A DNA stretch of 64,000 bases from Henckelia pumila. Lineage: Eukaryota; Streptophyta; Magnoliopsida; Lamiales; Gesneriaceae. A program made the position numbers and the translations under genes. A model generated the notes under the pieces. The model was not told the origin of the DNA, did no database searches, and worked only from the letters and a program-made list of their open reading frames with translations. Below, piece after piece: positions 11,840 to 22,297 of this stretch. How positions within the stretch are numbered: position 1 is the stretch's first letter; every line of letters starts with the position of its first letter. The stretch spans positions 141,190,062 to 141,254,061 of the forward strand of contig NC_133123.1 of NCBI RefSeq assembly GCF_033568475.1, written 5' to 3'.

Positions 11840-12305
11840 CATGCTCATCCCCTCCTTCATTTGTTTGGACCCCTTCATAGTAGTGTTTAAGTCGGTGACC
11901 ATTCACTTTGAATGTTTTGGATGTGTCCAAGCTCTAAATTACTGCTGCACCATGGGTAAAGACATTAGTGACAACAAACGGACAATTCCAACGTGAACGC
12001 AACTTATTTGGAAATAACCGAAGTCGTGAGTGATAGAGCAAAACTTTCTGACCGACTTCGAATTCACGTCTAGAAATCATCTTGTCGTGGAAGGCCTTTG
12101 TCTTGTCTTTTTAAATCATTGAACTGGCATATGCATCATTGCGTATCTCCTCTAATTCTTGTAACTGCAACTTCCAATGCTCTCCACTCTCATCTATTTG
12201 TATGTTAAAGTTTTTGAAAGCCCAATAGGCTCTATGCTCCAAATCTACGGGCATATGGCATGGTTTTCCAAATATCACCCGATATGGGGACATTCCAATT
12301 GGTGT
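11840..12305 (-). pseudogene. gypsy element A: end of integrase
   Basis: The minus-strand frame begins TPIGMSPYRVIFGKPCHMP and continues LEHRAYWAFKNFN, LQLQELEEIRNDAY. Past a stop at about 12113 it can be followed through [29 protein letters not shown] and FKVNGHRLKHYYE. This is the usual integrase C-terminal region of Tat/Athila-type Ty3/gypsy elements. It joins the frame that ends AFKTP at 14318-14322 once the 12306-14317 insertion is removed. It is cut by the copia element at 11834. Confidence 0.85.
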
Positions 12306-12530
12306 TGTGACGCCCGGGGCTGAAGAGGCAGGGAGTGATCGCCGGTGCCAAGAGGTTGCACGGACAATGAGCGGCTCCTGGTAGGCTTCTAGGCGGAGGG
12401 AGACATGAATGAACTGATCCCGTGCCGGAATGAGAGGGATTCTGAGACTGTGTAGGTATGGGACTACATAGTTGAGAGGGCTTAAAAGATTTCATATGTA
12501 CTGCTCATATCAAGAAGGTGCATCTTCTTC
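12306..12530 (+). repeat. Terminal direct repeat, left copy
   Basis: Nearly identical to 14079-14303 (one G/A difference near 12402 and one missing G near 12470, seen by eye). Similarity stops at CATCTTCTT. Confidence 0.85.
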
Positions 12531-13241
12531 TCGCCCAGCCGAGAAGAGAAGGAGAGGGGTGATCGGGTTTGGGGTTTGGGGGGGTTGCTGGGTCGGGTTA
12601 TGGGTCAGGGTTGAGTGCTGGGTCGGGTCAGGTAGTCATGGGTCGGGTTAAGTTGGTCCGGGTCCGGGTTAGGTGGGCCGGGCTTGAGTAATTTAATTTT
12701 TAAATGTTTAATGTTTTAATTGGTTTTTGGGCCAATTAATTAGAAATAAAATTATTTGGATCTCCAAATAATTTTATTTGGGCCTTAAATAATTTATTTA
12801 AGTTAGCACAATGATTTTTATGGGCTTGGGAGTCCATGAGAATTTTTGTGCCAGTCAGTGGATTTTGGGCCAGTCTAGAGTTTTATTGGGCTTAAGTTAA
12901 GTAATTGCGCTTAAATATTTTATTTAGGTCAAGTTAAGTTTAATTAAGTTATTTGGGCTAAAATATGATTATTGGATTTTATTTAAGTTTAATGGGCTTA
13001 GAGTGAGTGATCAGCAGTCTGGACCAACCCATGAAAATTAACTAAGTCCGGAATATATATTTAATTCTTTTTTTTATGCATGAAGTTTATTTTAAGTATA
13101 AGTATATTTATTATTAAAATTAATTAAATATATATTACGAACATATTTTAAGTGCATGCATACATTAAATATTTTATGATGTGTTTACGATTAAGAATTG
13201 AGCATGAAAAATATTTTTATGAAAATTGAAGTGGTGTGACA

Positions 13242-13355
13242 GCACAGAGGTGGTTTACCACCGGCACAGAGGTAGTTTTACTACCGGCATAGAAGTGGTT
13301 TTACCACTGGCACAGAGGTAGTTTACTACCAGCATAGAGGTGGATTTATCCACCG
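13242..13355. repeat. Five-unit array of small hairpins with covarying stems
   Basis: Five units of 22-24 bp (starts 13242, 13264, 13287, 13310, 13332) of the form GCACAGAG-stem-TTTA-stem. The stems are GGTGG/CCACC, GGTAG/CTACC, AGTGG/CCACT, GGTAG/CTACC and GGTGGAT/ATCCACC. Every change in one arm is matched in the other. Confidence 0.9.
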
Positions 13356-14010
13356 CCACGTACGTTGGTTCTTTAGACTGATCAGTCGGCACAGTTATTA
13401 GTCACATTCATGGATATGACCATACTCAGTTTTTATGATGATGACATGCTCAATTATGTTATATATGATTAGTTATGATTTATGTAGGTCAGATGATGAA
13501 TAATTTTATGATGCATTATTTTAAGATCATGCATGCATATCCACGTAAGTTATATGTATTAGTATGATTATGTGATGCATTATTTTAAACCTCGTTATCA
13601 AAGATTAGACATGTTGAGCCTCTAGGCTCACTACGCTTATATGGTGCAGGTGAGTATGATGATGTCTATGTAGCTCCTACCGGTGGCGAGGACGTATGAG
13701 CGAGCATGGCAGTGGACCCCGTGACCGTCGCAGTTATTTAGATTATTGCATTGAGTTTTGAAACATGATTTATTTTACTATTGTTTCCGCGTATGAGATT
13801 TTTCAGCAGTATTGTTTATTATTTTAAATTGATGCATGAAACATTTTTAAGGATTTATTTATTTAATATTTTTTTTAGGTTACTTAAGAAAAGTATGTTA
13901 TTTTTATATACATATATGTATGGGCGTATATGTATAGTATTATTTTTAGTATATTAAAATAAAATAAAAAAAAAAGTTTTTCCGCATTTATTAGTACTAG
14001 GCGTTTCAAT

Positions 14011-14022
14011 TGGTATCAAAGC
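14011..14022 (+). other. Primer-binding site in the 12306-14317 insertion
   Basis: TGGTATCAAAGC starts two bases after the TTTCA that would end a long LTR. One difference from the initiator-Met tRNA primer site. Confidence 0.6.
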
Positions 14023-14078
14023 CGACATCTCTTAGTACGGTATGGTTCGGGGACGAACCAAGCGGAAGCTGGTGGGCA

Positions 14079-14317
14079 TGTGACGCCCGGGGCTGAAGAG
14101 GCAGGGAGTGATCGCCGGTGCCAAGAGGTTGCACGGACAATGAGCGGCTCCTGGTAGGCTTCTAGGCGGAGGGAGACATGAATGAACTGATCCCGTACCG
14201 GAATGAGAGGGATTCTGAGACTGTGTAGGTATGGGACTACATAGTTGAGGAGGGCTTAAAAGATTTCATATGTACTGCTCATATCAAGAAGGTGCATCTT
14301 CTTTTCGGAAGCTTACA
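14079..14317 (+). repeat. Terminal direct repeat, right copy with divergent end
   Basis: Repeats 12306-12530, then ends in TTCGGAAGCTTACA, which the left copy lacks. The octamer CGGAAGCT also occurs at 14063-14070 just before this repeat, a possible microhomology. Confidence 0.8.
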
Positions 14318-14671
14318 GGTGTCTTGAACGCGGTTATGTAAGACCACAAAGCATCATCCATGCGCAAGCTCCAGTACTTTCTTGTAGGATTCACGTTCTT
14401 TTCTAGGATGGACTTGATCTCCATGTTCGAAACTTCAGCTTGACCATTGGATTGTGGATGGTATGCAGTGGAGATCCAGTGCGTCACATGGTACTTTTTT
14501 AGCAAACTGGCAACCGTTTGGTTGCAGAAGTGCGTTTCTCTATCACTGATGATGGCTCGTGGAATCCCAAACCTAGAGAAAAGATTGTGCTTGATAAACT
14601 CTGCATCAACTTTAGAATCATCAGTACGAGTGGCCTTTGCTTCCACCCATTTTGAGATAGTCCATAGCAAG

Positions 14672-14706
<35 letters not shown>

Positions 14707-16188
14707 CAAACTTGGAAAAGGTCCCATGAAGTCGATGCCCCAAACATCAAAGATTTTACAAACTAAAATAGGTTGTTGGGGCATTTCCTTGCGCTGGGAT
14801 ATATTATCTGTCTTCTGGCATTGAGCGCACGACTTACAAAAATTGTAAGCATCTCAAAATAAGGATGGCCATAAAAATCCGCAGTCCAACACCTTTCCGC
14901 TGTCCTTTTTGCTCCAAAATGGCCCCCGCACGCATAAGAATGATAAAACATGAGAATAGGGATTACCTCGCTCGCAGGTACACATCATCGTATGACTTGA
15001 TCAGCGCAGTGCTTCCACAAGTATGAATCATCCCACAAAAAATACTTGGATTCGCTTCTTACTTTGTCCTTTTGTGGCTTGAAAAATTCAGAGAGAAACC
15101 CTTTAGTAACTAAATAATTTACAATATTTGCATACCAGGGTAATTCTATGCTCGCTGAAAACAGTTGCTCGTCAGGAAATTCTTCACGCAAGCTCAGCTC
15201 CTCATCGATATGAACTATACGGCTCAATTGGTTTGCGACTCGATTCCCTGTCCCTCTTTTTTCCTTTATTTCCACATCGAATTCGCTCAAGAGTAGCATC
15301 CATCTTATTAGCCTTGGTTTTGCCTCCTTCTTCGCCATCAGAAAGCGAAGAGCTGCATGGTCAGAATAAATGATAACCTTAGCACCAAGTAAATAAGAAC
15401 GAAATTTTTCTAATGCAAAAACTACAGCCAAGAGTTTTTTTTCAGTGGTGGAGTAGTTTTGTTGGGCATCTTTGAGGATACGCGAAGCGTGGTAGATAGA
15501 ATGTGATGCTTTCCCAACTTTTTGGCCCAAAACCGCGCCCACAGCATAGTCGCTGGCATCACACATAATCTCAAATGGTTTGCTCCAGTCAGACAGATGG
15601 ATTATTGGTGCAGATTTCAATGAGTCCTTGAGTGTGTCAAAAGACTTTTTGCATGGTTCATCAAACTAAAACTGGACATCTTTTTGCAATAATTTGCACC
15701 TGGGGGATGCGATTTTTGCAAAATCCTGAATGTATCTCCTGTAGAAACCTGCATGGCCAAGAAAAGAACGCACTTCCCGCACACATGTGGGATAAGGGAG
15801 GGATTTAATAATATCAATTTTAGCTTTGTCTACCTCAATTCCCTTAGATGAGACGACATGACCCAACACAATACCTTGCCCAACCATAAAATGACACTTT
15901 TCAGAATTTAGGACTAGGTTGGTTTCGACACACCTCTTAAGGACAAAAGCAAGGTTAGACAGACAGTTTTCGAATGAATCACCATAGACAGTGAAATCAT
16001 CCATAAAAACTTCTAAGATATGCTCAATGAAATCAGAAAAGATATTAACCATACACCGTTGGAAAGTGGTTGTTGCATTGCAAAGTCCAAAGGGCATCCG
16101 CCGATATGCAAAAATGCCAAATGGGCAAGTAAACGTCGTCTTCTATTGATCTTCTGGCGCAATATCAATCTGAAAATAACAAGAATAG
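14318..16188 (-). pseudogene. gypsy element A: reverse transcriptase, RNase H, integrase (degraded)
   Basis: Minus strand, from the right. The RT fragment begins near 16175 (CYFQIDIAPEDQ, a stop, KTTFTCPFGIFAYRRMPFGL) and holds the catalytic FMDDF. RNase H, 15620-14985, has [26 protein letters not shown] and [10 protein letters not shown], but the last acidic residue of the usual ADxLSR is changed (VANQLSR). Integrase follows: a zinc-binding region with GGHFGAKRTAERC (14951-14763), then [19 protein letters not shown] and NGQAEVSN as the D, D and E motifs (14784-14284). Frameshifts separate these blocks. The element is cut at 16188 by the LTR of gypsy B, so gag, protease and the N-terminal half of RT are missing. 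Confidence 0.88.
14674..14703. repeat. (TA)n microsatellite inside the integrase frame of gypsy A
   Basis: About 15 TA units. In the minus-strand frame it encodes a YIYIYIYI run between MGPFPS and the downstream [12 protein letters not shown] and does not close the frame. It replaces the few residues normally between those motifs. Confidence 0.9.
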
Positions 16189-18156
16189 TGTGGGGCCTCG
16201 GGTTGCTAATCTCATTCTTAGGACAAATAGTAATTAAACAAGGAAGTAAGAAGATCAATCAATTTTTTTTTTCAACCTTGGGTGTGCTCGGTCGGTCAAA
16301 TATAGCCGACCGAGCGCCCCATCTTAACCCAAACTTTGGGTTGGAATTTAGGGGCTGCGCTCGGTCTGCCAAAAAAAGCAGAACGAGCTCAGCTCTGGGC
16401 AGTCCTTTGCTCTGTTTTTCAGCAACAAAATATGGTACTTCCAATCACTCCAATCCATCATATTGAAGTACTAAAACATGTAGACATACATAGAACAAGA
16501 TCCAAACATGATTACAAGAAGTTGATACATCAAACTATAGGTTTGGAATCTCACAAAAACCATAAACTTATACAAGTGTTCATTAACTTCTCAAGAACAA
16601 CATTCATAAGTGTTTCTAACATGCTTGCTAGTCTTCTAAATTCATCAAATCAGCTACACAACCCGAGTCCACATGTTATCTTCTCTCATGAGCTACCCTC
16701 GATGACTTTGGCCAGCTCTTGCCCCATCTGTTGTCATGCACACATACAAAACAAGACAACAGCCGGATAAACTCCGGTGAGAAATCATTCCCAGTATAAT
16801 CGACATAAAAAGCGTTAAATAAATCATATCAACTCTACTCATAATCGACTCAACAATAGAGTAAATAACACATATATTGATTAAGAATTGATTCATATAT
16901 CGTCGTTGCCATCAATATTCATAACCGATCTTGATATGGATATCCATCTATCGTAGTCATTCTTGACTCGAAAATAAGGTCGCCTCCGACCTCGGCATAG
17001 AATCAATTCAATATCCTATCATATCATCATCGTAATCATATCGACTCAAAGATCCACTACCTGGTATGGATCGAAAACATCTAAATCAAATCAAAACAAT
17101 AAACAAGTATGTGATTTTGGCAGGACAACTCAAGAAGCTTCATTCTCTAGTTTCAAATCCCTGACTCACGATGCCGTCATATACCTTCTTATGTTGTCGG
17201 GTTTGAACACTTCAAATCTGAAATGTAACATCAAAATATTCATATCAAACTTCATTCAGCTCTATCATTTTAGAAATCATCAATAGATCGTCAATCAAAT
17301 GACTTCTAACCTCGACGTCTTCTTCTTTGGTTTGAAATCAGAGTCTTGAGTCGTTAGCCTTCAAAACTCGTCTAAAACTGAATAATAAAATTGCTATCAC
17401 ATCAGAAACATCTAAACAAAGATTTCAGCTTAGTCATAGGTTATCAAAACGGTCTCAAAACATGAATCGACGGCGTAGCGATTGAAAATCGGTAACCGAC
17501 GAAATATCGAATTCCATATCAATCTCATATCACGTCTAACACATATATATCAGCATATCATCATAATAAACCTCATACCAGCAGTCATAATCATTGACTA
17601 CAAGCTAGAAATCATGATGAAGTACAAATAGCATAAACTCTTTGATTCGGTTTCGGTAGCGGAACATATAAAAGTTCAAAAACGTATACATAACATCTCT
17701 TTCTGATATATACCAGATTTTGATCTTCAAAACATGCCGAAATAATTAAAAACTTACACTATATTGAAGCCCTTGTCGCTAGGATTCCAGAACAATTTTC
17801 GGAATCAAAATCGGACGATCGAATCAAAAGTTACGACAATTGGAAAATCGGAATTAGCAACGAAATAAGAAGATCTCGGCTTCTCTGCTCTAATTTTCTG
17901 AATTCCTTAACATATCACACGTATACATGCTGATAAATCAAATAAAAACCTGATAACTTCAAGCCAAATTGCATTTTAGCCCCTCAATTCTTTAGTATTT
18001 GCAATTCGTTCATCGGCCCTCTTTAAAATTAAATTTCAATCCTAAATAATTTAAGAATATTATAATTTATATCGAAACTCTAAATATTCCCAAATTACAT
18101 ATACTCGGATTAAATTAAATAATCTCGGATTAAATTAAATAATCTCGGGCCTTACA
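16189..18156 (-). repeat. 3' LTR of gypsy element B (1968 bp)
   Basis: Runs TGTGGGGCC...CCTTACA on the plus strand (TG...CA). The minus-strand sequence just inside is a purine tract, AGTGGGGGAGAAA (18157-18169), so this is the 3' LTR of a minus-strand element. Blocks such as GCCGGATAAACTCCGGTGAG (16762), AATCGGTAACCGACGAAAT (17488) and the stretch 17776-17850 are shared with the LTRs of element C. Two GC-rich hairpins lie at 16286-16315 and 16359-16388. No 5' LTR partner is visible. Confidence 0.8.
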
Positions 18157-18192
18157 TTTCTCCCCCACTAAGACATGAATTCGTCCTCGAAT

Positions 18193-21100
18193 TCATAAAC
18201 AGTATAGATATGTAGTTTGAATACTCATAAGAATAAAGAATAACAGAAAACTAAATAAGAACTCACAACAGTGGAATATATAGGGAAATCTCTGCCTCAT
18301 GTCATCTTCTACTTCCCACGTTGCCTCTTCAACTCCGTGTCGACTCCATTGAATCTTCACCAATGGAATGGTTTTCGTTCGGAGTTGTTTTGCTTTCCTA
18401 TCAAGTATCTGAATCGGCTGTTCAAAATAGCTAAGAGTTTCATCCAATTCATCTTCATATTGTAAGATATGAGATTCATCAGGTTGATACTTCCTCAGCA
18501 TCGAAACATGAAAGACATCATGAATACCAGACAAAGATGGAGGCAATGCAAGTCGATAAGCTAGATCGCCTATCTTCTCCAAAATCTCATACGGCCCAAT
18601 AAATCGTGGATATAACTTTCCTCGCTTGCCAAATCTGATTGTGCCCTTGAATGGTGAAATCTTCAAGAACACTCTATCTCCCTGTTCAAAAGATAATGGT
18701 TGACGTCGAACATTCGCATATGTGGTCTTCCTGTGTTGCGCTGTTCTCATTCTCTGCTGTATCAACTTTACTTTCTCAGTCATCTGTCAGATCATATCCG
18801 GTCGCAACTCAGGTACCTCTGGCACATCATCCCAGTACAATGGCGATCACATTTCTTTCCATACAATGCTTCAAATGGAGTCATCTCAATACTCGTCTGA
18901 TAACTGTTATTATATGAAAATTTCACAAGTGGTATTGAATCTTGCCATGTAGTAACAAAATCAATTACTACAGCTCTAAGCATATCCTCAAGAGTCTGAA
19001 TAGTTCGTTCAGATTGTCCGTCGGTTTGAGGATGATAAGCGATAACTCAAATGTAAACGCGTACCTAGAGATTGTTGTAGGCTATGCCAAAAGTGCGACG
19101 TAAATCTAGGATCACGATCAGATACAATTGACTTTGGCACACCATGTAATCGTACCACTTCTCGAACATATAAATCTGCCATTTGATCATGACGATAAGT
19201 CATTCGATATGGAATAAAACATGCAGATTTCGTCAACATGTCAATGATCACCCAAATTGCATCGCATCCTCGGGATGATCGTGACAATTTTGTCACAAAG
19301 TCCATGGAAATGTGATCCTATTTCCATTCAGGAATAGATAAACTCTGCAACAAGCCACCCGGTTTCTTTCTCTCAGCCTTCACCTGTTGGAAGTTCAGAC
19401 ATTTTGATACAAATTCAGTCACATCAGACTTCATTTGCTTTCACCAGTATTGATTCTTCAAGTCGTTGTACATTTTTCTGCCTCCATGGTGAATATTGAA
19501 TCGACTACAGTGGGCTTCTTTCAAAATATTATGTCTTAAATCTAAAATATCGGGAACAACAATTCGGTTATTCACATACAGAATATCATCATCACTAACC
19601 TTATACTCAGACTGATGTCCTGCTCTGATCATTTCAATCGATTTCTGTACATTCAAATCAGATTTCTGTGCTTCTTTGGTTCGTATCAATAATTCTGGCT
19701 CAGCACTAATAGCACAAACTCTCATTGGTCTTCTATCTGTCTCAAATATTAATCCCGAAATACAGCAATCCTCAATAAAATGAGATACACCTATAGTAGA
19801 CAAAGACAAAGCACATACCTTTCTACTTAGGGCATCTGCTGCTGCATTTGATTTTCCTGGATAATATTTGATTTCACAATCGAAATATTTCAATAAATCG
19901 AGCCATCTTCGTTGTCTCATGTTCAGTTCAGATTGTGAAAACAAATAATTCAAACTCTTGTGATCAAAAAATATTTCAAATTTTTCACCATACAAATAAT
20001 GCCGCCAGATTTTCAACGCAAAGACGATAGCTGCCAATTCAAGATCATGAATTAGATATCTAACTTCATGCGATTTCAGTTGTCGTGAGGCATACGCAAC
20101 AACATGTTCTCTCTGCATCAAAACACATCCCAAACCCTGGTGAGTAGCATCGTAATATACAACAAAATCACCAGTACCTGAAGGGATTGTCAAGACCGGT
20201 GTTGTAGTAAATCTTCTCTTCAGCTCTAGAAAACTAGTTTCACACGCTTCATACCACACAAATGGTGCATTCTTCTGTGTAAGCTGTGTAATAGGCTTTG
20301 CAATAGACGAGAAGTCTCGGATAAATCGACGATAGTATCCTGCCAAGCCCATGAAACTTCTGATTTCTGGCACAGATGTCGGTCTCTGCCAACTAAGAAC
20401 AGCTTCAACTTTACTTGGATCAACTGAAATACCATCTCCTGAAATAATATGACCCAGAAATACCACCTGTTTCAACCAAAACTCACATTTGGATAGCTTA
20501 GCATACAGTTTCTCCTCTCTCAACGTCTTCAAAATTGTTCTCAAGTGGTCAGCATGATCACATAGGTTCTTAGAGTATATCAAAATATCATCAATAAAGA
20601 TAATCACAAAATCATCTAGATACTTTTGAAATACTCTATTCATCAATTCCATAAAGACCGTTGATTCGTTAAACCAAAAGGCATAATAATGAATTCATAA
20701 TGCTCATACCTCGTTCTAAATGCAGTCTTAGGTATGTCTTCATCTCGCACCCTAAGCTGATGGTAACCAGACCTCAAATCAATCTTTGAATACACCGAGG
20801 AACCCTGCAACTGATCAAATAAATCATCTATACGAGGCAAAGGATATCGATTCTTTACCGTTTCCTTTTTCAATTGCCGGTAGTTGATGCATAATCGTAT
20901 TGATCCGTCCTTCTTTCTGACAAACAATACCGGAGCGCCCCAAGGAGAGACACTCGGTCTGATATAACCTTTGGCTAACAGATCTTCAAGCTGCTCTTTC
21001 AGTTCCTTCAATTCTATTGGTGTCATACGGTAAGGTGCTTTCAATATCGGATGTGTACCTGACATCAATTCTATGCTGAAGTCTACCTCTCGAAACGGAG

Positions 21101-21257
21101 GCAATCCCAAATCTCGTCAAGAAAAATATCAACGAATTCACTAAGCCAATTTCGGGCTAGTCTTCAGTACATCAACTGCGTAAATCAGAAATCTCTCTAC
21201 TCCTTTCTGCAATAGATTAATCATGGAAAGAACAGATATCAAAGGAATTTATCGTAC
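18193..21257 (-). pseudogene. gypsy element B (chromovirus type) pol, truncated and frameshifted
   Basis: Minus strand from the right. Weak coding similarity from about 21257 leads to RT at 21110 ([48 protein letters not shown]). A frameshift near 20660 precedes [11 protein letters not shown], the catalytic site. RNase H has [22 protein letters not shown] and AAADALSRK. The integrase zinc region ([16 protein letters not shown]) is followed by a stop, and the core by MDFVTKLSRSSRG and SDRDPRFTSHFW, then a frameshift. The C-terminal part, 18783-18193, ends with a chromodomain-like segment (IPLVKIQWSRHGVEEATWEVEDD), pointing to the Tekay/Del group. Gag, protease and the 5' LTR are missing: the element stops about 1 kb before the ADP-glucose pyrophosphorylase start codon. 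Confidence 0.88.
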
Positions 21258-22297
21258 AAAAACACAAATATAAATTAAACAAAATGCTCGGTAATTGTTC
21301 AGCTCATACCTTGATCTTCATTCATTAATTTAATAAACAAAAAGTTTATATTTCAATATAAGAAAACTTTGATAAAAAAAATAAAAAGAAAAAAAGAAAA
21401 CTGATAGATAATTGGAATGAAATCTAATCGTACAACTGGCGCATTCCAAAGAACCCGAAATCTTTTTGAAAAAAAAAAAAAAAAAAACCTAAAAAGAACC
21501 CCAAATCTAAGTACACTTGAGAATGATTTGCTGTCAAATTAAAGAAAATATCGTACAGTATCACAGAGTCAAAACGATATAATAATCTTGTGGCTCATAG
21601 AAAGTAATTATTAAATACAAGTTCAATCTTTACTCTTTTTGTGGTTCCCAAACATTTTATGGGAATTTGGAGCTGATGTATCACTCACTCCCGTCACTCT
21701 CTCAACACTTGTATACACAGTCCACTTTGTAAACTTTGATTGCATACATTTCAAAACGTAAAAATCAGATCTTTCTTTCTTAAATGATTTTATATTTCTC
21801 CTATTTTCACCGATTGTGAAAAGTTAACGTTACATTCACGACCCGTTTTCGTTAAATCACGTTAATCACACCTTTTCTCGTCCTGCCCACTTTCTTGAAT
21901 CACATGCATTGAGCTTTTGCTGCAGATTTTCGATCCTCTGGTACAAATCTTGGTTCTTCAATTTTGGCTTCAGAATGGGTTCTTTGATCCCTTCTTGTTG
22001 TGTTTGCTGTTTTTTGTGTATCCCCTTTTTGTTTTGATCAGGTGGTTTCTGATCTGGAGTTTTTTTTTGGGTTAGTTTTTATAATATATTTTAAATTAAA
22101 AGTGCTATTGTCTTTTGAGTTATTTTGTGCAAAGCTTTATGTTCTCTTTTAGAATCCATGATCTTTTGGCAAAAAAATAGTTGCGCTTTTCAGGTTCCTG
22201 TCCAATTCTAGTAAAGTTCTATCCAGCTTAATGGGATTCCTCTTTGTTATTTGTTTAACATTTAAATTGATTAATTTAGTCTGTTATTTCAGTAACA
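21258..22297 (+). promoter_or_regulatory. Upstream region and 5' UTR of the ADP-glucose pyrophosphorylase gene
   Basis: No ORF is supported. A poly-A stretch lies at 21471-21487. An acceptor TTATTTCAG at 22284-22292, only 5 bp before the ATG, implies an intron in the 5' UTR; its donor is probably within 21950-22060. The whole upstream region is about 1 kb before the gypsy B remnant begins. I cannot place the TATA box with confidence. Confidence 0.5.

Larger units (their letters stand above)
12306..14317 (+). mobile_element. LTR-derived insertion with a primer-binding site and flanking TSD GGTGT
   Basis: The 5-bp GGTGT at 12301-12305 recurs at 14318-14322, and the inserted piece runs TGTGACG...CTTACA. 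Bases 12306-14008 look like one long LTR (TG...TTTCA) followed by the primer-binding site TGGTATCAAAGC at 14011-14022. After about 55 bp the LTR start is repeated at 14079 (TGTGACGCCCGGGGCTGAAG) for only about 225 bp, with one substitution and one inserted base seen by eye, before ending in 15 unmatched bases. No protein is encoded. It may be an LTR element collapsed by internal deletion, or a short-terminal-repeat (TRIM-like) element. Confidence 0.75.

Noticed and set aside
12553-12600. Interstitial telomere repeat
   Set aside because: GGGTTTGGGG runs are irregular and lack the plant TTTAGGG unit.
13242-13355. Possible CRISPR-like array of short repeats
   Set aside because: Repeats are adjacent hairpins without spacers of unique sequence, inside a plant LTR.
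16020-16466. Plus-strand ORF of 148 residues
   Set aside because: Spans the joint between gypsy A and the gypsy B LTR and is antisense to the RT gene; no domain is recognisable.
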